Origin: an uncultured Prevotella sp.
GTDB taxonomy: Bacteria > Bacteroidota > Bacteroidia > Bacteroidales > Bacteroidaceae
DNA length: 13,495 nucleotides
Reading direction: 5' to 3'
Assembly: GCA_905372445.1 (NCBI GenBank)
Contig: CAJPPF010000051.1
Coordinates: 1-13,495 of the forward strand
Under the pieces are notes generated by a model that saw only the letters and a list, made by a program, of their open reading frames with translations, did not search any database and was not told where the DNA came from. Positions 5,704 through 13,383 of this stretch are shown here, one piece after another. Position numbers and translations under genes: made by a program. Each line of letters begins with the position of its first letter. Within the stretch, counting starts at the first letter, position 1.

Positions 5704-6059
5704 AGGATAAACCGCCAAATGGAGTTATTTCTTTATTTACAAACTTTATATCATAGTTACGCAGCATAATGGCAGAACTTTTGCGTGGTAAAGTCAGTAA
5801 ATTATTGATAAACAAGAGTATACAAACAAAAGTTTCTAATGACGGTCATTAGAAAGCAAGATTGAGAAATCTCTAATGACAGATTTGAGGTTATTGCTTA
5901 GATAGAGCACTCCAGATATAGATGCTTCGACAATTTCATCGTCAACATATTATGAGCCATCGCCGTCTATTGCATGTTTACAAAGAAGCCGTGTATCAAT
6001 GTCAGAAGGACATTAGACACACAGCTCGGTTTTTCTTGATTTCGTCGAACTCACGTTAT
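5704..6059. other. Gene-free gap between the IS and the DUF4956 gene
   Basis: 356 bp of AT-rich DNA with no convincing coding frame. A 64-codon + frame at 5922-6116 looks random and runs antisense into the end of the DUF4956 gene. The frame straight after the IS (ARINRQMELFLYL..., stop near 5770) is too short to identify and is only a weak candidate for the lost end of the RteC-like gene. The notable content is the palindrome at 5833-5855 and the extra half-site at 5872-5880. No intrinsic terminator was found for the DUF4956 gene. Confidence 0.6.
5833..5855. promoter_or_regulatory. 23-bp palindrome (TTTCTAATGAC-g-GTCATTAGAAA), operator- or REP-like
   Basis: Eleven bases mirror perfectly around a single central g. 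A further exact copy of TCTAATGAC lies at 5872-5880, itself framed by AAATCT and AGATTT (5867-5886). The same 9-mer forms the core of the long inverted repeat at 11109-11301. Five exact 9-mer copies in the window are far more than chance would give. Odd half-turn symmetry fits a dimeric regulator site, but no gene starts nearby on either strand, so a dispersed palindromic repeat is equally possible. Confidence 0.5.
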
Positions 6060-6725
6060 TTACATGTCGCGGAACTGAGTTCTTGTTATACGAAACTGGT
6101 CGCTTACCGTATTTGAGCGACTGTGGGCTATAGGATTGTAATAGACCTTGAGCACAACAGTGTCTTTCAGAAAGTCAATGCCGCCGACCTCTATCTTTAT
6201 AACATCGAGCCCGGTGCGGTTCACGACGTCTTCTACAAGCTCCGCGTAACGCTCAGGCTTAGTCAGTTCCACACGGTCATACTGTATGAGCTTTGCCGAC
6301 TTTACTTTCAGGAACTTCTCACAAATCCATGTGATGAGGATTATTATGCAGTCGGTCAGTATAAGTTCGATGATACGCTCCAGGTCGAATCCTTCCTTAT
6401 CGCCGGAGATGGCACTGATGACAGAGAGGGATATGATCAGGAAGAGGTAGGTCATCTCTCTTACAGGCATGGCGTCAGTGCGGAATCGCATGATTGAGAA
6501 AATGCCAAACAGTCCGATACCAATGCCCATCGTTGCCTTTGCCTTCATCGACATCATGAAGAACATGAGAAAGAACACCGCTACACTGGTCAGCATATAT
6601 GTGAAATAGAAGTCACGACGCTTGCTCTTAGGGAAGTAGAGACGGTCGATAAGAATAAAATTCACTACCATACAGATAATGAATCGTACTAACATCTGAA
6701 TAAAATCATGGGAAATGATAGACAT
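6060..6725 (-). CDS. DUF4956-family membrane protein
   Basis: A 221-residue protein. Hydrophobic stretches at about residues 10-28, 42-60, 64-82, 92-110 and 118-138 indicate four to five membrane helices. The conserved core GIGIGLFGIFSIMRFRTD followed by REMTYLFLIISLSVI is typical of DUF4956. Residues ~145-221 form a soluble alpha/beta domain (KSAKLIQYDRVELTKPERYAELVEDV...GLDVIKIEVGGID). The start at 6725 gives MSIISHDF, a normal N-terminus before helix 1. It lies 54 bp downstream of the VTC-domain gene on the same strand, a pairing commonly seen in bacteria, so the two are likely one operon and may act together in polyphosphate synthesis or transport. That function is inferred from the neighbour. 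Confidence 0.85.
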   Translation of the reverse strand: MSIISHDFIQMLVRFIICMVVNFILIDRLYFPKSKRRDFYFTYMLTSVAVFFLMFFMMSMKAKATMGIGIGLFGIFSIMRFRTDAMPVREMTYLFLIISLSVISAISGDKEGFDLERIIELILTDCIIILITWICEKFLKVKSAKLIQYDRVELTKPERYAELVEDVVNRTGLDVIKIEVGGIDFLKDTVVLKVYYNPIAHSRSNTVSDQFRITRTQFRDM

Positions 6726-6779
6726 ATTTTTATGGAGTTATTGTTATTATTATGTATTAATTGTCAGTAATTATAAGCA

Positions 6780-7607
6780 TTAGTAAGTGTCCGTTCCGGA
6801 GTTGTCGGTCGCTGACAGTCCTTGCTGAATACTTGCAATTTTCCGCATACGCATCTTAAAACGATTCTGAGGAATGTCGGCATTGGTGAAGACTGTCCCA
6901 ATGCAATACTTGGAGAATCCTGACCTCTTTATTCTCAACTGCCGCAGCAAAGGTAGAATCGGCGATGTCAGCAGTCTGTCACGCTTCAGCTCAATGATGA
7001 CTACATTATCCAGCATGACCACTTTGTCGGTGACGAGGTTATGAAATCTTACATCCATATCGATGGTAAGCCTCTCAGTCTTGCCTTTATTTACAAGCGT
7101 GATGCGACGAAAACGATTCTCTATACATTCTGTCAGCGATGCTGCATCATAGAAAAGATGCTCTTGAAGAAACGGTGTATACTCCGCCATGCCTTCATCC
7201 TGACCATCGAAACACACGTCATAACGTGGATTGTCGGGGTCGAAGCCTGACATAGGCATGCGTTTCTTCTTTGTTCGGGAGTGGTTGTTCTTTGTCTTTA
7301 CCTCAAGGAAACTGAGTTTCGAGTCGACATAACTGCGAATACGCAACTTCTGGCGGTTGGTGTGTCCACAGTGATGAACCCGAAACATATCGTACCGGGG
7401 CGTATCAAAATAAACCGTGTAATACTCCGCTATCCTCAGTCCGTCAATCTCCTGAACAAAATACTGCTCCCTTGCAAGGGCAAGCAACTCAAGCAATTTC
7501 GTCTTTGAGGTGACGAACTTTGTATCCGTCCGATTCATCAAACGGATGTTCTTCATCTCTGCCAATGAAATTGTATTGTATTGAATCAGTAATTCGTTAA
7601 TCTTCAT
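6780..7607 (-). CDS. VTC-domain (polyphosphate polymerase-like) protein
   Basis: A 275-residue protein with the tunnel-fold signature of the VTC domain, which in yeast Vtc4 makes polyphosphate from ATP. Visible motifs along the chain: NRTDTKFV (Lys30), KLRIRSY (Arg89, Arg91), FLEVKTK (Glu102, Lys104), TIDMDVRF (Asp183, Asp185), VIIELKR (Glu206, Lys208) and GFSKYCIG (Lys233). These charged residues line the catalytic tunnel in the family. The frame stays open up to 7694, but the start at 7607 (MKINELL) is preferred: a good promoter at 7618-7649 would begin transcription only a few bases upstream, and the upstream residues do not look like a domain. The DUF4956 membrane protein follows 54 bp later. 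Cytoplasmic, probably membrane-associated through that partner. Polymerase activity is inferred. Confidence 0.85.
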   Translation of the reverse strand: MKINELLIQYNTISLAEMKNIRLMNRTDTKFVTSKTKLLELLALAREQYFVQEIDGLRIAEYYTVYFDTPRYDMFRVHHCGHTNRQKLRIRSYVDSKLSFLEVKTKNNHSRTKKKRMPMSGFDPDNPRYDVCFDGQDEGMAEYTPFLQEHLFYDAASLTECIENRFRRITLVNKGKTERLTIDMDVRFHNLVTDKVVMLDNVVIIELKRDRLLTSPILPLLRQLRIKRSGFSKYCIGTVFTNADIPQNRFKMRMRKIASIQQGLSATDNSGTDTY

Positions 7608-7617
7608 TTTATGTCTG

Positions 7618-7649
7618 CAAAGGTACTCAAATTGTTTCAGAATCACAAA
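7618..7649 (-). promoter_or_regulatory. Bacteroidota promoter of the VTC-DUF4956 operon
   Basis: On the minus strand, TTTG (7649-7646) is followed after exactly 20 nt by TACCTTTG (7625-7618), matching the sigma-ABfr consensus TTTG-N19-21-TAnnTTTG. Transcription should start about 3-7 nt before the ATG at 7607, making the mRNA almost leaderless. This also argues against the longer upstream start at 7694. Confidence 0.75.
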
Positions 7650-7706
7650 CAAAAGGTATGAAAGTTGGAGGCTGGCACCGGTTCTGCGACACACTATACA
7701 TAAAGC

Positions 7707-7740
7707 AAAAAAAGCTCTTCTCCATTTTCAGGAGAAAAGC
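7707..7740 (-). terminator. Intrinsic terminator of asd
   Basis: Read on the minus strand, GCTTTTCTCC, loop tgaaaat, GGAGAAGAGC make a 10-bp stem with one G-U pair, followed directly by seven T residues. It begins 24 nt after the asd stop codon, so asd is probably transcribed alone. It separates asd from the VTC promoter region. Confidence 0.88.
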
Positions 7741-7764
7741 CTTTATATACTAAGGATATGGATT

Positions 7765-8778
7765 TTACTTTACGTCGCCGACCTTTATCAGATGCTCCGC
7801 TATCTGAACGGCATTCAACGCCGCGCCCTTGCGTATCTGATCGCCAGTGAGCCACAGAGTGATGCCATGATCATTGGCAAGGTCCTTACGCACACGACCC
7901 ACATATATGTCATCTTTGCCTGCTGACTCCAGCGGCATCGGGTAGAGATAGTTCTGTGGATCGTCGACGAGGGTACACCCGTCGGCATTAGCAATAGCCT
8001 GACGAACGGCATTTACTTCGAGCGGTTGCTCGGTCTCAATCCATATCGCCTCTGAGTGTGAACGCAACGAAGACACACGGACACATGTGGCAGAGGTGCG
8101 TACATCGGAGTGCATTATCTTTCGCGTCTCCTTATACATCTTCATCTCTTCCTTGGTATAGTCCGTCTCGGTCATTACGTCAATCTGCGGAATGACATTA
8201 TAAGCCAACTGATATGGGAATTTCCTGATAGTCTTCACCTCACCGCCCTCAATAAGTTCCTTGTACTGCTGCTGAAGCTCTGCCATAGCCACGGCTCCTG
8301 CACCGGAAGCACTCTGATAGGAAGACACATGAATACGCTTAATGTGGCTCATCTCCTCTATCGGCTTGAGCACGACAACCATCATAATGGTCGTACAGTT
8401 CGGATTTGCGATGATGCCACGAGGTCTGTTCAAAGCATCTTCAGCATTAACTTCCGGAACGACAAGAGGCACATCCTCATCCATACGGAATGCGCTCGAA
8501 TTGTCGATCATCACAGCACCATACTTGGTAATCGTCTCGGCAAAATCACGGGAAGTGCCCCCGCCGGCACTGACAAAGGCGATATCAATATCCTTGAAAT
8601 CATCGTTGTGCTGAAGGAGTTTCACCTCGTATTCCTTACCTTTAAACGAATACTTGCTGCCGGCACTACGCTCTGAGCCGAACAAGACCAAATCATCCAT
8701 CGGGAAATCTCTCTCTGCAAGTATTCGCAGGAACTCTTGTCCAACGGCACCACTTGCTCCAACAATAGCTACTTTCAT
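7765..8778 (-). CDS. asd: Aspartate-semialdehyde dehydrogenase
   Basis: A 337-residue protein with the full set of family marks: an NADP-binding GASGAVG loop (residues 7-13), SAGGGTSRDFA, IDNSSAFRMD, the active-site Cys128 in NPNCTTI, SSYQSASGAG, and the acid/base His241 in LRSHSEAIWIE. Length is normal. It reduces beta-aspartyl phosphate to aspartate semialdehyde, the branch point to lysine/diaminopimelate (cell wall), threonine and methionine. It acts in the cytoplasm as a dimer or tetramer. The start at 8778 gives MKVAIVGASG, exactly at the Rossmann fold. It has its own promoter (8809-8840) and terminator (7707-7740), so it is monocistronic. No aspartokinase is seen nearby. Confidence 0.97.
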   Translation of the reverse strand: MKVAIVGASGAVGQEFLRILAERDFPMDDLVLFGSERSAGSKYSFKGKEYEVKLLQHNDDFKDIDIAFVSAGGGTSRDFAETITKYGAVMIDNSSAFRMDEDVPLVVPEVNAEDALNRPRGIIANPNCTTIMMVVVLKPIEEMSHIKRIHVSSYQSASGAGAVAMAELQQQYKELIEGGEVKTIRKFPYQLAYNVIPQIDVMTETDYTKEEMKMYKETRKIMHSDVRTSATCVRVSSLRSHSEAIWIETEQPLEVNAVRQAIANADGCTLVDDPQNYLYPMPLESAGKDDIYVGRVRKDLANDHGITLWLTGDQIRKGAALNAVQIAEHLIKVGDVK

Positions 8779-8808
8779 CTTTATATACTGTTAATTGGTT
8801 TTATGCTG

Positions 8809-8840
8809 CAAAGTTAATGCAAAACGCATAAACGAGCAAA
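8809..8840 (-). promoter_or_regulatory. Bacteroidota promoter of asd
   Basis: On the minus strand, TTTG (8840-8837), exactly 20 nt, then TAACTTTG (8816-8809). This fits the TTTG/TAnnTTTG consensus. The predicted transcript would have a leader of about 25 nt before the asd ATG at 8778. Confidence 0.8.
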
Positions 8841-8857
8841 TAAAAAGAATGCTTTTC

Positions 8858-8888
8858 TTTCATTTACGAAATAAATTAAGTAACTTTG
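8858..8888 (+). promoter_or_regulatory. Likely promoter of the antiporter gene
   Basis: TAACTTTG at 8881-8888 is an exact -7 element. A TTTC (8858-8861), one base off TTTG, lies 19 nt upstream. The promoter is back to back with the asd promoter 18 bp away. It would give a long leader of about 145 nt before the ATG at 9038. Confidence 0.6.
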
Positions 8889-8894
8889 CATAAA

Positions 8895-9037
8895 AAAGAA
8901 AGAGTAGGATGCAAACTGGCTATCGGCATTAACCTTTTCAACGTTTGGAATTAACATCCTGCTAATTAAATCGTGATATAACCAATTTCATGTCTCACAA
9001 TGCAGACCATTCACCTGCTCAATAGTCATCCTGTTAA
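8895..9037 (+). promoter_or_regulatory. Long 5' leader of the antiporter gene
   Basis: About 145 nt separate the predicted start site from the ATG. AGGATG (8906-8911) can pair with CATCCT at 8955-8960 or with a second CATCCT at 9027-9032, just before the start codon; CATCCTG is repeated exactly. Such a choice could expose or mask the start. No known riboswitch class is recognised and the pairing is short, so this is weak evidence. Confidence 0.25.
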
Positions 9038-11107
9038 ATGATAGGCTTTCCTATAACAAACCCGACCCTTATTTTCCTTGTGGTGATGTTCATCATACTC
9101 ATAGCCAACATTGCTATGGGTAAACTCCGCATTCCTCATATCATCGGAATGATCCTGGCAGGAGTAATTATCGGTCCGCATGGTTTGGGAATATTAGACA
9201 AAGACAGCTCATTCGACATCTTCGGCAAGGTGGGTCTTTACTTTATCATGCTGCTGGCGGGCTTGGAAATGGACATGGAAGACTTCAGACATAACCGAAC
9301 GAAAGCAGTGACGCACGGATTGCTCGTATTCAGCATTCCAATCATATTAGGCTTTATAATAAATACCGCGGTGCTGAGATACGGATTATTGACATCCATT
9401 CTCCTGGCAAGCATGTATGCCTCATACACTCTTATAGCCTATCCTACTATCATGAAATTCGGTCTCTCACAGGAGCGGAGCGTCACCATTGCCGTAGGAG
9501 CGACAGCGATAACAGACACCCTCACACTGCTTGTACTTGCCGTCATTGCAGGATTGTTCAAAGGCGAGCTGACAGGTTGGTTCGGAGTAGCGATAATGGT
9601 AAAGACAGTGGCGGTGTTTGCCATCATTATATACACCTTCCCACGCATGGCACGCAAATTCTTCAGATACTGCGAAAGCAATGTCATACAGTTTATTTTC
9701 GTCGTGTTTCTGACATTTCTCGGAGCGTTGATGATGGAGATAATAGGTCTGGAAGGGCTATTGGGAGCCTTCCTCACGGGCATCGTGCTGAACCGCTACA
9801 TTCCTCGAGTATCGCTTTTGATGAATAACCTGAAGTTTATGGGCAACGCAATCTTCATTCCCTATTTCCTCATTGGCGTGGGGATGCTGGTAAGTATCAA
9901 ATCGTTGTTTGCCGGATTTGACACTATCAAAGTGGCACTCGTGATGATAATAATGGCGCTGTCCGCAAAATGGCTGGCTTCGTTGGCTACCCAGAAAATA
10001 TTTGGAATGACGAGCTTAGAACGCAATATTATCTATGGATTGAGCAACGCACAGGCTGGGGCGACACTTGCCGCGGTGCTCGTGGGTTACAATCTCATAA
10101 TGCCGAACGGCGAACGCCTACTCAACGACAATGTGCTTAACGGCACTATAATCCTGATTCTCGTCACCTGCATATTCAGCTCGTTCGTCACCGAAAGTGC
10201 AGCAAAGGCGATGGTACTGAAGAATCGTGATGCCTTACCACAGAAAGAAACTACCGACGACGAGCATATTCTCATTCCGATGAACTATCCGGAGATAGCC
10301 GACCACCTCATGTCAATGGCTGTCATGATGCGCAACAAGAAGCTCAACAGAGGACTTATAGGCATTAATGTGGTATATGAAGACAACGAGACAAACCACA
10401 ACCTTGAGAAAGGACGCAGGCTGCTGGAGCAGATGACACGCTATGCCAACTCAATGAATGTGATGATGCAGACGCAGGTGCGCATATCAAACAACATCTC
10501 AAACAGCATCAAGCATGCCTTCAACGAATTTCAGGCCACGGAGATAATAATGGGTCTGCACACGCATTGGAACATCTCGACCCGATTCTGGGGCGAATTT
10601 CACCAGAAACTATTTAATAGCTTGTCGCGCCAGATCATCATGGCACGCATAAACCAACCGCTTAACACCATGCGCCGCTTACAGATTGCCGTTCCATCAA
10701 GGGCGGAATACGAACCGGGATTCTATCGTTGGGTGGAGCGCATTGCACGGCTGGGCGATAACATTGAGTGCCGCATGACATTCTATGGAAGAAAGGAAAC
10801 GCTCAGCCTCATCAACGAATACATGCAGGCACGGCATCCAAAACTGAGAATAACATTCACAGAAATGATTCACTGGAACGAACTGCCTACCATAGCGACA
10901 ACCATAGCAAAGGACCACTTGTTCATTGTCGTTACGGCACGAAAGGGAACTATCTCATATAAGAACGCACTTGACAAACTTCCCGAAGAGCTTACAAACC
11001 ACTTCGCAGGAACAAATCTCATGATTATATTCCCCGATCAGTACGTGACCGACGAAGAGAATATGACCGTGGCAAACCCTGAAGTGCACGCTAAAGTGAA
11101 CAGTTAA
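9038..11107 (+). CDS. CPA2-type cation:proton antiporter with C-terminal universal-stress-like domain
   Basis: A 689-residue protein. Residues ~8-400 form 11-13 membrane helices of a Na+/H+ or K+/H+ exchanger. Marks include the family motif RIPHIIGMILAGVIIGPHGLGIL, the repeat-end sequence LAGLEMDMEDF, the ion-site region VGATAITDTLTLLVLAV, and GLLGAFLTGIVLNRYIP plus GLSNAQAGATLA in the second half. Asp160 is the presumed ion-binding residue; the position before it is Thr, not the Asp of the DD pair or the Gln of KefB/C-type proteins. Residues ~415-680 are soluble and resemble two universal-stress-protein-like halves (HILIPMNYPEIADHL; LQIAVPSRAEYEPGF), suggesting ligand or nucleotide control. 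It would act in the inner membrane in pH or cation balance. Substrate ion cannot be told. It is divergent from asd. Confidence 0.85.
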   Translation: MIGFPITNPTLIFLVVMFIILIANIAMGKLRIPHIIGMILAGVIIGPHGLGILDKDSSFDIFGKVGLYFIMLLAGLEMDMEDFRHNRTKAVTHGLLVFSIPIILGFIINTAVLRYGLLTSILLASMYASYTLIAYPTIMKFGLSQERSVTIAVGATAITDTLTLLVLAVIAGLFKGELTGWFGVAIMVKTVAVFAIIIYTFPRMARKFFRYCESNVIQFIFVVFLTFLGALMMEIIGLEGLLGAFLTGIVLNRYIPRVSLLMNNLKFMGNAIFIPYFLIGVGMLVSIKSLFAGFDTIKVALVMIIMALSAKWLASLATQKIFGMTSLERNIIYGLSNAQAGATLAAVLVGYNLIMPNGERLLNDNVLNGTIILILVTCIFSSFVTESAAKAMVLKNRDALPQKETTDDEHILIPMNYPEIADHLMSMAVMMRNKKLNRGLIGINVVYEDNETNHNLEKGRRLLEQMTRYANSMNVMMQTQVRISNNISNSIKHAFNEFQATEIIMGLHTHWNISTRFWGEFHQKLFNSLSRQIIMARINQPLNTMRRLQIAVPSRAEYEPGFYRWVERIARLGDNIECRMTFYGRKETLSLINEYMQARHPKLRITFTEMIHWNELPTIATTIAKDHLFIVVTARKGTISYKNALDKLPEELTNHFAGTNLMIIFPDQYVTDEENMTVANPEVHAKVNS

Positions 11108-11108
11108 A

Positions 11109-11301
11109 CCCGAATCGGTCATTAGAGTCCTTGGCTGATTTTGTTCGATTGTTGAACAGATATGCTGGCGTTTCACCGAAGGCGTAGCGGGTTACGGCGA
11201 GATGAAATGACAGCGCAGATGTCGGCAAGCGGACTAAAGCAGGCAGGAAGCATGACGGTAATTACAAATCTAAGCAAATGCGGTCTAATGACCGATTAGG
11301 G
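11109..11301. repeat. 193-bp segment bounded by 18-bp inverted repeats, MITE-like
   Basis: The sequences at 11109-11126 and 11284-11301 are inverted copies of each other at 17 of 18 positions (cores AATCGGTCATTAGA and TCTAATGACCGATT, perfect over 14). They enclose 157 bp without a convincing gene; a 45-codon frame from 11162 is unsupported. The left arm starts one base after the antiporter stop codon. The core TCTAATGAC also builds the palindrome at 5833-5855. This may be a miniature element, a large hairpin at the end of the antiporter mRNA, or paired binding sites. No target duplication is evident. Confidence 0.5.
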
Positions 11302-11311
11302 TTAAAACAGC

Positions 11312-11327
11312 ACACTCGCACGAGTGT
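11312..11327 (+). promoter_or_regulatory. Short inverted repeat upstream of lolD
   Basis: ACACTCG, spacer ca, CGAGTGT: a 7-bp mirror 25 nt before the lolD start codon. It could be an operator or, as RNA, a 6-bp stem with a 4-nt loop. An A-rich stretch (agaaaaaagaaaaaagaaaa) follows up to the ATG, typical of Bacteroidota translation starts. No TTTG/TAnnTTTG promoter was found in this gap. Confidence 0.3.
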
Positions 11328-11352
11328 CGGAGAAAAAAGAAAAAAGAAAAGC

Positions 11353-12051
11353 ATGATAGAGATAAAAGGAATAACAAAATCGTTCGGCAACCTGCAGGTT
11401 CTTAAAGGCATCGACCTGAACATAGAGAAAGGCGAGGTGGTGAGCATCGTCGGGCCGAGCGGCGCCGGAAAGACCACACTGCTGCAGATAATCGGCACAC
11501 TTGACAAGGCTGACAGCGGCGAAATAACTATCAACGGGGTTGACATAAACTCGCTGTCGAAAGCCAGGCTAAGCGATTTCCGCAATAAGCAGATTGGCTT
11601 TGTATTCCAGTTTCATCAGCTACTGCCTGAATTTACTGCCCTCGAGAACATCATGATTCCTGCCTTCATCGCAGGAGTGTCGAAATCGGATGCCAAGAGA
11701 CGGGCAGAGGAACTGCTGCAGTTCATGGGATTGAGCGACAGGGCATCGCATAAACCGAACGAGCTCTCGGGCGGCGAAAAGCAACGCGTAGCCGTGGCAA
11801 GGGCATTGGTAAACAATCCTGCCGTAATACTGGCTGACGAGCCGTCGGGCAGTCTCGACTCTAAAAACAAGGAGGAGCTGCATCAGCTGTTCTTCAAACT
11901 GCGCGACGAGTTCGGACAGACCTTTGTCATCGTCACCCACGACGAGCATCTGGCTGCCATCACCGACCGCACCATTCACATGGAAGACGGACTGCTGGCA
12001 CAGGAAATAAACAAGAAAGAAATAGAGATTACAACAAAAACAGAGGAATAA
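11353..12051 (+). CDS. lolD: LolD-type ABC transporter ATPase
   Basis: A 232-residue ABC ATPase with every functional motif: Walker A GPSGAGKT (34-41), Q-loop Gln86 in FVFQFHQLLPEFTALENI, signature LSGGEKQR (138-145), Walker B VILADEP (158-164), D-loop GSLDS and H-loop His196 in VTHD. The FQFHQLLPEFTALEN stretch is characteristic of the LolD/MacB/FtsE branch. LolD powers LolCE, which releases lipoproteins from the inner membrane for transfer to the outer membrane, fitting a lipoprotein-rich Bacteroidota. The start at 11353 (MIEIKGITKSFG) is preferred over the upstream 11278 frame, because ABC ATPases begin just before the first strand and an A-rich leader precedes it. No permease is adjacent. 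A MacB-like role cannot be excluded. Confidence 0.85.
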   Translation: MIEIKGITKSFGNLQVLKGIDLNIEKGEVVSIVGPSGAGKTTLLQIIGTLDKADSGEITINGVDINSLSKARLSDFRNKQIGFVFQFHQLLPEFTALENIMIPAFIAGVSKSDAKRRAEELLQFMGLSDRASHKPNELSGGEKQRVAVARALVNNPAVILADEPSGSLDSKNKEELHQLFFKLRDEFGQTFVIVTHDEHLAAITDRTIHMEDGLLAQEINKKEIEITTKTEE

Positions 12052-12884
12052 TGGCTACACTAAAACTTGGCGATTTCAATACGCTGACCGTAGTAAAGAG
12101 CGTCGACTTCGGTGTTTATCTTGACGGAGGCAAGGCAGGAGAGATTCTCCTTCCACAGCGTTACGTGCCGGAAGGCATCGACATCGGCGACGAACTGAAA
12201 GTATTCATCTACCTCGACCAGGAGGAACGCATCATCGCAACTACGGAGACGCCCCTGGCAAAGGTGGGCGAGTTTGCATACCTTGAGGTGAAATGGGTCA
12301 ACGAATATGGCGCATTCCTCGGCTGGGGACTGATGAAAGACCTGTTCTGTCCTTTCCGCGAACAGAAGAAAAAGATGGAGATCGGAGATTCCTATATCGT
12401 GCATGTCCATATCGACGAAGAGAGCTATCGCATCGTGGCTTCTGCCAAGGTGGAGCGTTATCTCGACAATGAAATTACGCTCCAAAACGGCGAGGAGGTC
12501 GACCTGCTCGTATGGCAGAAGACAGAACTGGGGTTCAAGGTCATCATCAACAACCGCCACGCGGGTCTTGTCTATCAGGACCAGGTGTTCACCTATCTCC
12601 ACACCGGTGACAGAGCGAAGGGTTATATACAAAATATCCGTCCTGACGGAAAGATTGACGTGTCGCTCCAGCGCACCGGTCGCCGGCAGACGCTCGACTT
12701 CGCCGACACCTTATATAATTATATACAGGAGCACGGAGGCACATGTCCTTTTGGCGACAAGAGCAACGCCGACGACATATACCGCGAGTTTCAGGTGAGC
12801 AAGAAAGTGTTCAAGAAAGCCGTCGGCGACCTATATCGTCGCCGGCTCATCACGATTTCCGACAACGCGTTAGCTCTTATATAA
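12051..12884 (+). CDS. cvfB: CvfB/YitL-like S1-domain RNA-binding protein
   Basis: A 277-residue protein with the CvfB layout: an S1-like domain at ~1-60 (GDFNTLTVVKSVDFGVYLDGG...GEILLP), a second at ~65-130 (AYLEVKWVNEYGAFLGWG), a third at ~140-210 (GFKVIINNRHAGLVY, YIQNIRPDGKIDVSLQ) and a C-terminal winged helix (~215-277, FQVSKKVFKKAVGDLYRRRLITI). In Firmicutes the family affects virulence and RNA levels; in Bacteroidota it is conserved but uncharacterised. It is cytoplasmic and binds RNA through the S1 domains. Its ATG overlaps the lolD stop by one base (TAATG), so the two are translationally coupled. Length is normal. Confidence 0.88.
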   Translation: MATLKLGDFNTLTVVKSVDFGVYLDGGKAGEILLPQRYVPEGIDIGDELKVFIYLDQEERIIATTETPLAKVGEFAYLEVKWVNEYGAFLGWGLMKDLFCPFREQKKKMEIGDSYIVHVHIDEESYRIVASAKVERYLDNEITLQNGEEVDLLVWQKTELGFKVIINNRHAGLVYQDQVFTYLHTGDRAKGYIQNIRPDGKIDVSLQRTGRRQTLDFADTLYNYIQEHGGTCPFGDKSNADDIYREFQVSKKVFKKAVGDLYRRRLITISDNALALI

Positions 12885-12910
12885 CAGACGTTGCGACGTG
12901 ATTGCCAAGA

Positions 12911-12936
12911 CGGAACGTGATAAATCACTCACCTAC
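12911..12936 (-). repeat. REP-type palindrome, inverted partial copy
   Basis: Read on the minus strand it begins GTAG (12936-12933) and continues gtgagtgatttatcacgttc, sharing tgatttatcacgttccg with the two copies near the window end. The 5' arm has diverged (gtga for ggaac), so the stem is shorter. Confidence 0.6.
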
Positions 12937-13383
12937 GATAGGCGAATAAATTTAACAAAAAGACTATTCTAAACGCAAATACAGCCGATATTTGCCAGCG
13001 TATTGTCGTTCGTTGGCAAAAAACGCTTATTTTCGGTGTTACATGAAATGTGCTGATAATAAGAGTAATAAACACTTTTGGATTATACAAAAATAAGAAT
13101 CTGTTTCAAGAACCGCAGTTTCTTAATTATAATACCTACGTTTCTTGTCAATCAAACCGACCTTTTCAGCGCAAAGAACCACTGCTTCTTGAGAGAAAAA
13201 TCACGGAATAAAGCTATTTTCAGCTGTTAGCGCTTCTCGAATATGCGGTTTTCTGTCATACTGACTTGTTAAATCACAGTTTTTGATTTTCTATTTCGTG
13301 AAAAATCACAATGATGATTTTTATTTACATTTATTGTTATCCGGTAATCAAATTATAGCGATGAATCGAGTAGGATGCAACCT

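Noticed and set aside
5040..5711. Target-site duplication flanking the IS
   Set aside because: The 8-bp flanks ttgatacc and aggataaa are not direct repeats.
5922..6116. 64-codon + frame downstream of the IS
   Set aside because: No recognisable features, and it runs antisense into the 3' end of the DUF4956 gene.
11162..11299. 45-codon frame between the antiporter and lolD
   Set aside because: Lies within the inverted-repeat segment and its last codons are the repeat itself; no support as a protein.
12991..13020. Hairpin TTTGCCA/TGGCAAA as terminator of the lolD-cvfB operon
   Set aside because: No T-tract on either side, and it is over 100 bp after the stop; recorded only as a stem.
8902..13380. 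13-base match GAGTAGGATGCAA at 8902-8914 and 13368-13380
   Set aside because: About one such shared 13-mer is expected by chance in a window this size, and the flanks do not match.
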